The notes under the pieces are model-generated. The model did no database searches, was not told the origin of the DNA, and saw only the letters and a program-made list of their open reading frames with translations. 64,000 bases of DNA from Rhyzopertha dominica (Eukaryota > Arthropoda > Insecta > Coleoptera > Bostrichidae), in the NCBI GenBank assembly GCA_025024175.1, contig QCXZ01000003.1:18496392-18560391 (forward strand), given 5' to 3'. Below, piece after piece: positions 33,352 through 44,815 of this stretch; position 1 is the stretch's first letter; the number at the start of each line of letters is the position of its first letter. Position numbers and translations under genes: made by a program.

Positions 33352-34050
33352 ATGGCTGTTTTTCATTCACTTTTTAATCGACTTTTTAAATTACCTCTGT
33401 CATTAAATGCTTTTGAAAAAGAATTGGGTGTAATACTACAAATTGCTTTCAATAACAATTTTCCTAATTATTTAATAGAAATACTTTATTTTAAGTATTT
33501 GACAAAATTTAAATTTTCTTTCTGTACCACTTATTTGGATGAAAAAGTTAAGGTTTGGTTTCCTCTTAAGTTTGCTGGTCAAGTCTCAGTTAGCCTATCT
33601 AAATTATTTTCTTCTAATGGAATAAATATTGCTTTTTCTACCGTAGGCAGTGTGTTTTCCCGTTTTGTCCGTAATAAAGACCAAATTTCAGTTTTAAATA
33701 ATTCAGGCGTTTATAGTTTTTCATGTAATGATTGCAATTCGGTTTATATTGGACAAACCGGAAGATCCTTTTTAACTAGAGGTAAAGAACATTTGAAACA
33801 ATTTGAAAAGTATAAAAATACAGATATTGTTACAACAAATTCTTCGTTAGCTAACCATTTATTAGTAAATAAACACACTGCCACGCTAGACAATCTAAAT
33901 TCATTACATTTGTGTACTAAATCATCTAAATTAAATTATTTGGAAATTTTAGAGATTTCTAAAATTATTAACGAACAAAATTTTACTATTCTAAATGATT
34001 TTTGTAATTTCAATTGTCCTATTCTAAATTCTTTGTTTGATCTAAATTAA
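33352..34050 (+). CDS. PLE GIY-YIG endonuclease segment, right copy
   Basis: A 232-codon frame beginning with ATG. Residues 1-50 (FNRLFKLPLSLNAFEKELG) match the region between reverse transcriptase and nuclease. GVY is at 119-121, CxxC at 125-128, YIG at 132-134, the catalytic Arg region QTGRSFLTRGKEH at 135-147, and the His-containing SSLANHLLVNKH follows. PLE proteins join an RT to this nuclease, which nicks the target DNA. Here the RT is absent, so the frame is the intact 3' part of a truncated copy. The clean frame in both arms suggests recent insertion. Confidence 0.87.
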   Translation: MAVFHSLFNRLFKLPLSLNAFEKELGVILQIAFNNNFPNYLIEILYFKYLTKFKFSFCTTYLDEKVKVWFPLKFAGQVSVSLSKLFSSNGINIAFSTVGSVFSRFVRNKDQISVLNNSGVYSFSCNDCNSVYIGQTGRSFLTRGKEHLKQFEKYKNTDIVTTNSSLANHLLVNKHTATLDNLNSLHLCTKSSKLNYLEILEISKIINEQNFTILNDFCNFNCPILNSLFDLN

Positions 34051-34156
34051 TGTTTCGTTTGAGTTACTGGCATGTGGGTTGCATTTCAGTTTGTAGTCAA
34101 GTTTGCTTGTTTCTGTTTTTTTTGACTTTGTCAAACTGTTAGTTTCCTTTTAACGT

Positions 34157-34199
34157 TTGTACTGACGATGGCTAGCATGTAGCCGAAAGCGCTTTGCAA
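34157..34199 (+). ncRNA. Hammerhead-like core, right PLE arm
   Basis: Order: UUGUA; CUGACGA; an extra U; stem II GGCU, loop, AGCC; GAA; palindrome AGCGCU; U; UGCAA. Stem I can form five pairs (UUGUA with UGCAA, one G-U). PLE ends are known to carry minimal hammerheads that work as dimers, and the AGCGCU palindrome fits that. The extra U between the CUGANGA box and stem II is a weakness, so activity is not assured. Confidence 0.5.
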
Positions 34200-34294
34200 T
34201 TGAAAAATAAAGTGGAAGTTCACATTAAGAATATTTTCTTTTGAAGAATTAATTAATAACTCCACTTAGAGAATATGGATCAGTTTTCAATAAT

Positions 34295-34307
34295 TAATAA
34301 TCTTTAA
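34295..34307. repeat. Target-site duplication, right copy
   Basis: TAATAATCTTTAA, identical to the copy on the left side of the PLE insertion. Confidence 0.75.
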
Positions 34308-36439
34308 AGTTTGAATCTGTGATGTCACCGTTCCCTGACGCGCTTAATGCGATGTAACTGTGTGATGTTGCCACGCGCATTTTGTGATCCTGGCATGCCA
34401 ATCGGTGCGGTAGGTCGAGATCAGGTTTATAAAACTGAAGTCGCAGGAACGTTACCATTTTGTTGCCCAAACTCCCAACCGTATTTATGATTTATAACAA
34501 CCTACACTCAAATGGATGTCAATATTAAAATATAAAGTAGGTATATTAAATTAAAATATTAACTTGTAGCGGATATACGGCAAACAGAATTTAATTTATC
34601 GCAGCAGCAGGATAAGATTTGTGAGAAATCGAACGATCTGGCCACGTACCGGTATTCAAGACTTTAACGCCAAAACCAAAACGTAAATAAAGGTTACGCG
34701 TGTGCAACAGCGACCAAACTAGACAAAAGCAGAGGTGTCAAACCTCAAACATGCAACAGGGCATCCGTGCATCGGAGCAATAGCGTAATGCGTCCTGGGA
34801 GCGGTGACGAATCACGCAATATTTGAATGTGGCGGAATACCTTTAAATGTAAAAATAAGACACTATAACGATACAAATATTTTTTCCGTTGCCAGCCTAG
34901 GCAAAATCGCACATGTGTTATAATAACGATTTGCTGTCAAGGGCTACAACCCCATTAGATTTTTGACGTTTCTTCCATTTTACTAAAAAGGACAGGGCTT
35001 TAAGTGTACCTATTAAGCACAAAAATAAAACCTCACTCTAAATATACCTGTATATAATAATATACTTTATGTTCGACGTAACATTTAACATGTAATTATC
35101 CAGAGTAGTTAGCGTTCGTAAAGCGGCACAGTACTTTACGTATGTCTAGTTTGTTAGCCTCGTTCGTTAGGCTCGCTCAGCCACAAACTGCAACTAATCC
35201 AGCATAGTTTATCACCTGCTTATTCTAGTTAATGTTTGCTGGTTAAAGACTGATTTCATTCTAGCAAACTATATGCCTAACAAATTCTTTCCCAATTTAT
35301 AAGGCAGCACTGTACCTTTTAGGATAAAGCGAGAGTAGTAAAGTATTGCGCTCCAGTCATCGGGATTGCAGACAGTCCAGATGTTTCAGACCAATTGCAT
35401 TAAATACAAAATAGACTAAAATCAAAATATCTGTTACTAATAAAATTACATCATGCAGATGGTATTCTCACATAACATTGATATTTTAAAGTAATCTCTA
35501 GCAACTATTGAACAATTTTTGGTTGTCAAGCATATTAGTTGCACCTTTTGCACGTACGCGTTTTATTTTGTGTCGTAAATAATAAGCTCTGTATGTGATT
35601 AATGAGAACAAATGTACTTATTGTTGCTTCCTTTGAACACTTGGCATCATACAGGTTCGAACTTCTCTAGCTGCAGGCTGCAGACGATGTCAGTATTCTT
35701 TCATTCCGCTATTTCGCAGGTCTCAGAAAAGTAAGCGGCCAGCAAACAAAGAGTTTGTTCATGTTTATTGATACAATCAATCGTTTTATTCTGTATTAAA
35801 AATGAGCCCACCGCAAGTTCGTTAAAAGGATGGTACAATAAATTAAGTGTAGCAATGAAAATATTTCGCGTAATATCATTTTGTCATTCAAATTTCAATA
35901 TAGTAAACATTTAATTTTTGAAAATATGGCGGAGGCGCCGGATAAATGGCAAAGTGTGCTATACAAATTTGACAACTTTAACAGTGAAGCAACAAATTTA
36001 AGCTAAATAATTGTAAAGTCCCTAGCAGCTTGATGCTTACGGATTTGTAGATAGAAGCTGTCGTAATCATAATCGTATATAAAATTATCAGATACTATCC
36101 AAGGAAGAACCACGTTAATAACTATGTGCAATCCGCAAGTGTGACCATCAAAGGAAAAATGCTTATGGATAACTATGTCTGTAGTCTATCGCCCACATAG
36201 ACATAACAAGAAGCAAAAATTTACACGATTTTTCAATGCGTGAAGTCAAAAATTCGTTTGCAACTGGATTTTTGACTTAAAAGTAATAGTAGAATTAGAT
36301 TATTTCCATTATAGATATAATAGTTTTCAAAAAATAATAGAAAAATACGCAAAAAGTATTTTACACCGTCAGCAAGGAGTCAAAAAGCAAAACAATAAAT
36401 TATTATTATTATGTCTTAAACTTTAACGGATACACTTTG
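34308..36439. other. No recognisable feature
   Basis: No open frame of note on either strand, and no repeat recognised. The part from about 36100 may be further decayed PLE sequence leading into the next entry. Confidence 0.4.
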
Positions 36440-36780
36440 CAATAAACTGGGTAAATATAATATCCAACCCATTTCACTACATAAAACTAATGTAGGAAAA
36501 TATTATTTGACAATAAACCCAAGACAAATAGAAGGAGAAACTGCCATATATGTATAAAACAGAGTGATCAGACTGTTCAGCTATATACATAGGTTAAACC
36601 GGTACAAGTTTTTAAATTAGAAGAAAGGAACACAAAAGAACAATACAAATAAAAACAAGTAATTCCAACTTTGGTCAACACCACATAGACATCCGATGGT
36701 TTTAAAGTATTATAACTCACACTGTTGACGATTAGCTAGATTATAACCTTTCCCCTTCTTGTAAAACGTAATTATCACAT
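36440..36780 (+). pseudogene. Second Penelope-like element relic (GIY-YIG)
   Basis: In one frame the sequence gives LGKYNIQPISLHKTN, then IEGETAIYVYKTE and SDCSAIYIG, TGTSF and RRKEHKRTIQIKTSNSNFGQ. This is the GIY-YIG core (YK...YIG-x-TG-x-SF) with the Arg-Lys-Glu-His helix. Stops replace residues at three points. The downstream piece TTGACGATTAGCTAG resembles the ribozyme-bearing end of PLEs. It is clearly diverged from the 32.5-34.3 kb copies and represents another lineage. Confidence 0.65.
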
Positions 36781-37439
36781 GCTATTATCCCCATCAGTAA
36801 CATGTAAAGTAGTACTAGGTATTTATAGTCAGAAAACATGAATAAACAAACGTTTAAACTTGTATTAAACATTTTTTATGGCTGTCTGATAAAAGATAAC
36901 GTCAGATGATAATTTTTATCTTCCGAAAATAGTATTGGTTTCATATCTCTGGTGTTTTTACTCGCATTGAGCATTGAGCTATGCTGAATTGCAAAGCGTG
37001 AAGGTAAATCTATAAGTATAACAAGCAACCTGTAGTGAAAAGGCAGTGTCAGGAGAACTAAAACACTAGTAAAAACATGTACCTAGCAAACATATCCAAT
37101 TAAAAATTCTCTGGGTTGGTTTTATTTGCTTGCTTGAATGATACATGTCAAAGAAAAGAAATATTTGTAATAAGAAGTCGAAGGACTATTCATTTTTCAA
37201 GTGTTACGGTAAAGTATATTGCTTCGAATTAGTATACGAGTATATATGGATGTAATTCACTTTGTTCTCTAATAATACTTTATCCCAATTGATAGTCATT
37301 GCATATCAGGCCTAATAAGCACTTTCGATAGAATTCCTCCTAATTCATAATCGTATAGCTTTACGATAGATGTGAAATGAAAAAAGGATAGCTAAAACGA
37401 CATTAGAGGGACAGCAACAAGCAATCGGATCCATATACC
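36781..37439. other. No recognisable feature
   Basis: AT-rich spacer; nothing recognised. Confidence 0.4.
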
Positions 37440-37650
37440 GGGTGTATCACAAAGAATTCCGACATTTTGCAGTATTAAGTTCTCAAATGTGCTCCTTTTA
37501 ATGAAAATAATGGCAACTTAAAACAACTGCCCATTGGTAGCAATCCATTTATCTCCAAAATTTGCTTAGAACCAGTCTATGGCTGACTAGTTCGATGAGG
37601 GGGGAGGACACCATCATTTCCGTAGCAGGCATTCATACATTCTTCCTGTG
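37440..37650 (-). pseudogene. DDE transposase carboxyl-terminal relic
   Basis: On the minus strand PPHRTSQP and FGDKWIATNGQL resemble the QQDGAPPH...FGDKWI block of IS630/Tc1-type transposases, and AHLRT near the end resembles the GGHL tail. The right-hand part is missing. The left edge CCGGGTGTATCACAAAGAAT looks like a terminal repeat of such an element. Confidence 0.5.
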
Positions 37651-37833
37651 GAAGTTTAATAAGCACGAGATTTTGTAAGGTATCTAAATATCTTACATAG
37701 TTGAAGTTTCACTGTAAAAATGGAAAGACAAAATTCAAGAAAACTCATTAAACATCCCGGACTATGTGTGTATTCTAATCATTACACAGAAAAAGATTGC
37801 TATTACTTTTACTTATGTCAATGTTTATACACA

Positions 37834-38837
37834 CAGGGACCGCCACCTAAAACTCCCCAGGCTTGTATTTTTATATGTCAAATTGTAGGTCTTTTTAAAC
37901 TCTTTAAAAATACCTTGGTGGGCGGCCAAAAAATTTTTTGCAGATTATCATATTTTGTATTTAAAGTTATTTTTTGTAAATATTTTTTAACCTTACCTCG
38001 TATAATAAATATTGCTTCACAGTTGAATGCCGACTTTTGTCTTCTTCAATTTGTGTCATTACCATGTATGCGTAATTTTTACTCCTTCTTAGTGAAAAAC
38101 AAGAAAAACTAGTCGCCGCCATGTTTTTTAAATAGGGTTGTTCAGAATTTTTAAGTGTTAGTTTAGTAGCTTATTACGGTAAAAATTGTGTCTACATACG
38201 CATCGCTGCACACAAAACCTAATTATTTTAAGTAACTTTTAAATAAATCAAGTACAAAGTTCGTTCTAAAGAGAGAGAGGCTAGGAAATGAAACCCCGTG
38301 ACGAGGGTAGTAGGCGATGTAGAAAACAAAACTAGCCTCATCGCAGGGTTTCGCTTTCTAGCCTCTCTCTCTTTAGAACGAACTTTGTACTTGATTTAGT
38401 TAAAAGTTACTCAAAATTTTGGGGTTTTGTGTGCAGCATTGGGTATGTAGGCATAATTTGTACCATAATAAGCTACTAAACTAACACTTAAAAAATTGTG
38501 AACCGCCCTATAATAGAACATGGCGGCGACTAGTTTTTCTTGTTTTTCACTAAGAAGGAGTAAAAATTACGCATACATGGTAATGACACAAATTGAAGAA
38601 GACAAAAATCGGCATCCAACTATGAAGCGATATTTATTATACGGGGTAAGGTTAAAAAATATTTACAAAAATTAACTTTATTTGCAAAATATCACAATAT
38701 GCAAAAAAACATTTTAGACCCTCACTATGCTATTTTTAAAGAGTTCAAAAAGACCTACAATTTGACATATAACATAAGGTTGCACCTGAAAAAACAAAGA
38801 AAATACGAGCCTGGAGAGTTTTAGGTAGCGGACCCTG
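37834..38837. mobile_element. 1-kb palindromic MITE
   Basis: The ends read CAGGGACCGCCACCTAAAAC and, inverted, CAGGGTCCGCTACCTAAAAC, and the complementarity continues through both halves to a centre near 38310-38330. Shared blocks include AATTTGTGTCATTACCATGT and TAGTCGCCGCCATGTT. The edges are TA-rich, as for Tc1/mariner-type insertion. The 130-codon frame at 37720-38112 runs in from the flank through the left arm and is probably not a gene. Transcription across it would give a long hairpin RNA. Confidence 0.85.
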
Positions 38838-38859
38838 TATATATGCTGGAACTCAAAAG

Positions 38860-39360
38860 AAATGCAACATATTGTAGATGTAGTTTAATAGTTTAATCCA
38901 GTAACAAATACGCAAGCTAGAAGGGTATGTTTGGGTAGAAAATAACACAATATATAGATAGATTTACTTTACATATTACAAGGCTTGTACATATTTCGGT
39001 GTAACCAGTATGTATTGAAAGCAAATGTTCATTAGGGAACCTGTTGCCATACTATACATTGATGCCATCTTAAACGCCCTTTTTTAACAAGGCAATTCCC
39101 TACAATACACAACCCATCAAACCATAGTTTTCTTAGAAGATGATGACGTTAAAGTTTTAAACTGACCTGCCAAATCCCCTGACTTGTTGCCAATTGAGCA
39201 TATATGTTATAGCATCGACAGAATACTTCAGCGATTTCCACAGCCATCAAATATATTGGACCAATTGTAAATATGTGATCAACAGCCCTAAGACGACTTA
39301 ACACAAGAAAAGATTAATCATCTGAATCGGTCTATGTCTTATCAAGGTAGAAAGTTCTGC
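38860..39360 (+). pseudogene. Tc1-type transposase relic
   Basis: FLEDDDVKVL is followed by PAKSPDLLPIEH near 39166-39201, the conserved WPARSPDLNPIEH block of Tc1 transposases. RFPQPSNILDQL and the NTRKD segment then match the carboxyl helix region. Frames shift and stops occur; the amino-terminal DNA-binding part is not recognisable. Confidence 0.75.
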
Positions 39361-42300
39361 AATAACCATGGTGGTGTCTCTCATTATTTGTTACTTTTCT
39401 TGTTCACATTTAACCAGACTGTCGTAACATAAAAGCTAAACACAAAAACATTCAAAACCTTTCTTTTCTTGTTGTTGCATTGCTATGGAGCTTCAAAGTA
39501 ATCAATGCGTAAATCGCTTATTCTACGCATACTACTAAAAATAGGTTTTTCATGCAACCATGTTGTTATGGACATTGGGTGTTTTACACAAATTTATGTC
39601 GTGGAGACAAATGAAAATAAGTCCAATACATTGAGACCTGAAAGCACTCACAAATTCATGCAAGAAGTACCAGATGAAAAATACTTATTCACAAAAATGA
39701 TGAACTATATTTAACAACAGGTCGTAGAAAAAACAATGTGTTTAACTTGTGTTAAAACCTCTCTTCATTGCTCGTGTTTATTGCACATTCGGTCTGCGGC
39801 CTCGTGAGTACTTCAAGCACTCGCATGAAAAGACCGTTTTTCAACACTTGTTAAGTAAATAACCATTGTACTTAATTAACAATATTCAAACTGTATAATC
39901 ATGATGTTATGATAAATTAAAGGTTCTAACGCGACAAGCATTTACTTTTTTGTCATTTCCAGTTCTGTACCATTATTATTGATTTTATTTCATAACGCAT
40001 AGCAAATAATTGCGATTAAAGCTGCTCTCAATGACAATATTATGTAAACACCGTAAAAATAAATCATGCTTTGACATTGATCCACGGTTACAGAAAGTAT
40101 CTCTAATTCAAACACTACTGTTTGCCACGAAACAACACAGCTCTCAGTAATCTAATTATTTATTCTGTTGCTGCCTTTTACATCATTTTATGTTTGCCTA
40201 CACGCGCTGTGCTCATTATACTTGAATTATAGCTGGCTGTGGAACTTATTATTCACGTGTCAGAGCAGCAAAGCATCGACGCACACGATATGAGAAATGA
40301 ACTTCCAAACTAGTTAATGTTTACGTCGTAGAAAAGCTCCATACTTGGTAGAACATCACGCATACTAGACTGACAGGGAGAGGTTGAACTTTGAAACAGT
40401 CAGTCGCTGCAAGCACCAGTATTAACGGAGGTATTATCTACCCTTCGTCTGATTTTTTAACTTATAAGCGTATACTGGATGTCTGCATGCAACTTGTAAA
40501 TTTAGAAAATTATTAAGCATAAACACACGTGAAACATGAGATTCCGGCATTCAGATACGGCGTATTTTAGCTGCTTTCTTCCAATCCCTATTTTTTAATT
40601 GAAATAGCTTAAAACAGATTAAATGGCATCATTGCACACAGCTACATAGATCTGTTTCGAACAAAGCTAATGGGGAAGTATTTATATCAATTTTTTGCTG
40701 AAAAATCGTCCCCTAATCTCTCAGACTAGGTGCAGATTTCGAAGATATCTGATGCCATAATTCAGCTTTAAAGATATCACAAGAAAAGAGTAAAGCATCG
40801 AATTTTTGTGATCTAGCTTACACCAGTCGATAGGATAGATATGACTTTTTTTAGGTGTTTTAGTTATATTTTTTATTATCTACCACATTCACATTGAAAT
40901 ATTTCATATCAAAATTATTATACAACTTCTCAACAAAGGTTAAAGTTAGAAAACCCAAAACGCGCGCAAACGCCAAACAGATTGTAAAACGTACGTAAAT
41001 CGTTAAACTTCTAGATGCAGCCATTTGCGGTCTGTTTGGTTTCGTTATTCCGGTTTGCCTGTTATTAAAATGACAAATTAATATGAGTAGAAAGGCGTAT
41101 CGCTAATCGATAGTCCTGAAGCATTATTGCCACGCTTAATGTAAGAACTGCTGGGCTTGTTCACACAATTTCTTCAGTGAAAAGCCATCATCCAGTGAGA
41201 TCCGACAATGCTCAACCGCATATTATAGTAAGAGATATTTGCAGAATTATTCTACTACTACTACGCTGCACCTTAAAGAAAGATGATTTTGATCGTAGCC
41301 TGAGCTATTGTCATGCATTGCCCGAAAAACGTAGTACGAGAGAATCATACCTTTTTTACTTTCTGTACAGACGAAGCTTCATTTGCCAAAAACGAAACAG
41401 TAAGTAATCATAATATGCATTACTAATTCTAAAAATCCACATTGGAGACGAGAAGTAGATAATCAACATCGCTAAGGTGTATTAAGACCCTAACTACCAC
41501 TATCTACTACCTACTATCTACCACGGCTACTGGAAAATATTTCATTTCAAACAAGAAAAATTCGTCTCTCCCCAATGTGTAAACATCATTTGCTTTTAGC
41601 AACTCACAATTATTATTAAGTTAATGTAGTTTAAAGCAATAATGTTCTTTTTTTATATTTATTGTCACATGGCGTGGCCTTCCCTATTTTATGTTAACCT
41701 CTTACTAGTACTAAACAATAAGAGAAGTAAGATATTTGATTTTAATTATTAAGTTTAAACTGAATATAATATTTTGTGAATAAGTTTTTAAAAAATGATA
41801 TTTTTTATGTTACGCTATCAGCTTTAGGTTTTCACCACAGTTTTTCTTAAATTTCCTAGAAAACAAAATAAAAAAATGTGTGCTGTCCTATTTAATTTTT
41901 TTAGAAAACGAGGGAAAATTACTTTCTTGTTATGTGTACTGTGTACTACTTTGGATTTCAAAACGAAGAAAGCTCAGGTTTTGAACACTGTTTTCTTCAC
42001 ATAATAGCCTATCAAAAAAATCTATGAAATAGTGTCAATTTACGATAAATCTTAATCTCGTTGAAAATCCGTTCAAAATGAATCCTAGCTCGTTAATTTT
42101 CTTTATGTTACGAAAACCGTAAACACGAGTTTGTTTTTCTAGAGAAATGCTAAAAAGCAGATAACCTTAAGTGAATCGTAACACATTTTATTGAATACTA
42201 AAAGTAATAGCTATGTTAGCAATGGCATGAAAGGTAAGGGTGCTTTGGTATGTGGTATCTATGCGACGAGGTGATTTGTGGTTTGCGTCTATATTACTGA

Positions 42301-42666
42301 GGAAAAAATGATGTATTATTAGTTATTAAAAGTAATATTCCAACAAAATCAACATAAAGATATCATCGAGGGCTGGATTTTTTTAAAGCTGGCGGCGAAT
42401 TAATGTAAATGGGAAAGTCGACGAAGATGTAACGTTTCAGAATTGATAAACATTTTTCGGGCCATACTGATGGTAAGCAAAAATCTTGAAGTTCTAGTCT
42501 AAAAAGCATGAGCCATCTTCTGTGTGGATCAATATCTATATGTCGCAAGCTATGCAACGTTGTTGAATATAGACCTTTCTTCGTATCTTTTATGAAACGT
42601 GATAGTTCAGCACATATTGCCAAACAGGTAAAAGCATGTACAAGAGATGAAATTAAGACATTTTTG
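39361..42666. other. Long interval without a recognised gene
   Basis: Short frames at 39505-39714, 41177-41407 and 42363-42716 (117 codons, minus). The last includes HRRWLMLFRLELQDFCLPSV and looks somewhat protein-like, but I cannot assign a family. No repeat was recognised. Confidence 0.35.
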
Positions 42667-43060
42667 CAGTGGCGGCTGGTGAGGGAGGGCTGCGGGACTA
42701 GGTACATCAAATTCAATTAAATTAAAACATTTATTTACATTTACATCAAATGATCTAATATACCCATTATTAGTGATTACCCATAGGTATTTAATTTATA
42801 ATCTTATGTAGATTTGCATTCAGCGCCTGAACTGCGGGAAACCGCAAGCCATCTGATTCATTTGCCTGCCGGCTGCCGGGCGGGCTGATTCCTGTAAGCC
42901 CAAAGCGTTGCAATGCCAATGCAATGTTCTGTGACCAATGCGATGGAAATGACACGTGTCGGCACGCGATTCTAAGTATAATTTCGGGCTTAGTACGTTC
43001 AGCCCGGGACACAATGGCGCATTCCTGCAAATAATGCACCCGAACGTGAGCGGTGGTTAT
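42667..43060 (+). mobile_element. hAT-type left end (CAGTGGCGGCT family)
   Basis: CAGTGGCGGCTGGTGAGGGA starts a GC-rich block in AT-rich flanks. A related end lies at 55059 (CAGTGGCGGCTCCTGAAGGA). hAT terminal repeats commonly begin CAGTGGCG. No right-hand terminal repeat was found, so the extent is a guess from base composition. Confidence 0.45.
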
Positions 43061-43581
43061 TAAGCGTACGTACAGGTGTTTTTTTGTGGAAAATTGTGTT
43101 CAAGACAAAAAATGAGGGTGTGTAATTTAATTAAATTAAACTTCAGTTCTCTGAGTTTGGTGAAAAAATAAACATTAAGAAAAACGAAACGCCCTGTACC
43201 TGTATTAAATTTAAATCAAGTTCAACCCAGCTAGCAAAAATCGAAAAGGATTTGCCAGAAAGTTTGATGCAAATGTTTATTAAAAGACTTCATGGTTGCG
43301 CGGATGTTTTGTTGGTTTATTGTTTGGTGGCGATGATAAGTGGACATTTCTAAGAAATAAAAGGAAAAATATTTAAAATAGGAATATATTTTTTATTATT
43401 AGGAATGCTTATCTATTTGTATAAGTATACAAAAAGTGATGACATTGTACGTTTTAATGGTTTTAATTTAAAGATATTATTGAAGCAGGTTCATATTTGT
43501 TAACATTCCCAAAAAAACTGATCGTGGCCGACTATTGACTATTGTTAACAGTAGAATCAATGATCTGACGTTAATTATAAC

Positions 43582-43680
43582 CAGGGCTACGATCCGGAAC
43601 TGAACAGAAAACCGGACAAAACCGTTATTTTTGTCGGAACGAAAACCGGAACTAAACCGAAAAAACATATTTCACCACAT
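43582..43680 (+). mobile_element. Possible hAT-like end with AACCGGA repeats
   Basis: CAGGGCTACGATCCGGAAC is followed by repeated ACCGGA/AACCGGAAC/AAACCG-type units, the same architecture (short end plus subterminal motif array) as other elements here. No opposite end or target duplication was found. Confidence 0.35.
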
Positions 43681-43779
43681 CTTCACCACTTCAGTTAGTC
43701 ATTTTGGCAGGTGTTGAAGTTAACACAAATTTTATTGGAAAAACCAAAAACAATTCTTGGATGCCTTGGCACGCCGGGA

Positions 43780-44140
43780 GATGTACAGAGTGCTCCAGTT
43801 ATCGTGCTCACCCAATTGACGGCTTTATTTGAAATCTTAGAGGAAAATGTTTCAAATAAAAGTTGTAACAGCCAAGGAGTACTCCATGACGCAATGTAGC
43901 ATATTTACACAGTTGCCAAATTTTGAATACTGGACCAAACTTGCATATTTTTGTAAATAGAACGACCTACTTTTATATGTGCTCTAAAATTGACTGCTTC
44001 GGAGATACACATGGGTGGTCCAGTTATCGTGCTCACCCAATTGACAGCTTTACTTGAAATCTTAGAGAAAAAAGGTTCAAATAAAAATGGTAACAGTCAA
44101 GGAGTACTCGATAAAGCAATATAGCATATTTATACTGGCA
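43780..44140 (+). repeat. Tandem repeat, two 225-bp-spaced monomers
   Basis: CCAGTTATCGTGCTCACCCA recurs with a 225-bp period, and similarity extends about 125 bp in each copy (TGAAATCTTAGAG, CAAGGAGTACTC, GCAATATAGCATATTTA). Divergence is moderate. This is either a short satellite fragment or internal repeats of an unidentified element. Confidence 0.75.
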
Positions 44141-44214
44141 AGCTATACCAGCCAACTAGACAGTTGAAAATTATAGTGGTATGGCTTACATAAATATATT
44201 TTTTATCAAATGTT

Positions 44215-44815
44215 AAAAACATCTTCCATTGTCACCTGGCAACAGGTAACCTAAACGATTATTAACCTCTTCCTGAACATTATTTTTTACTTCAGGTGTA
44301 ACAAGTCGTATTTCATCGGCTAAATCTGTAAGGATTGTGTTAATAACTTGACCTTTAATGCAACTTCATAGACAAGAGCTGGAAAAATTTCATTGAAAAA
44401 TGCGCGAAGCTTTCTGATGTAATCTGGCGAAGCACCGTTTTGTTGAAATAAAATATTTGTATTAGATAATGAAATTTAAAAATCTAAAAAGATTCGTTCA
44501 ATAGCTTTATTACCCATTGTTATCAACCCATGCATACGTTGATTTTCTCTTTGTATTAAGTACCTATGGGCATCTCATCTAATGAGGTTTACGGCAGACC
44601 ATAATAACGGTAGTTTTGAATATTTAGTTCTCAATTTAAGTCAAAGGTGGACTTTCCAGAAAACACAATATTTTTCACAAAATTTTAGTCCTCAAAGCAC
44701 ATCCTTTATGAATACATTCACAAAATCTCAGTCGCCTATAACAATCGTCTTCATAAGCTTCTTGCAGGACTTGCATTTTGTAAGGATGGTAGATATTTAC
44801 TTATATGTAATATTT
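44215..44815 (-). pseudogene. DDE transposase relic, copy 2
   Basis: Minus strand: PYKMQVLQEAYEDDCYRRLR and FCE near 44740-44795 correspond to the HPYKxQLVQEL...DDxDRRxxFC block. Then SLDEMPI and KINVCMG follow. FQQNGASPDYIRKLRAFFNE near 44380-44450 carries the QxDGAPPHY block with its Asp changed to Asn. The tail LADEIRLVTPEVKNNVQEE near 44270-44330 matches the end of the family. Same family as the relics at 10.3 and 55.8 kb; the SPDL block is deleted. Confidence 0.72.

Larger units (their letters stand above)
32531..34294. mobile_element. Palindromic double Penelope-like element insertion
   Basis: Two PLE copies lie head to head. Arms 32531-33304 and 33475-34250 are inverted and almost identical, and both have the GIY-YIG coding end and the 3' terminus pointing outwards. 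The 170-bp centre belongs to the right-hand copy only. A 42-bp extra tail follows the right arm. The whole block is bounded by a 13-bp direct repeat, showing that it integrated as one unit. Both copies are 5'-truncated and lack the reverse transcriptase. Inverted partial copies are a known habit of this class. Confidence 0.88.

Noticed and set aside
37720..38112. 130-codon ORF as a gene
   Set aside because: Most of it lies in one arm of the palindromic MITE and is explained by that repeat; composition is Phe/Cys/Lys-rich noise.
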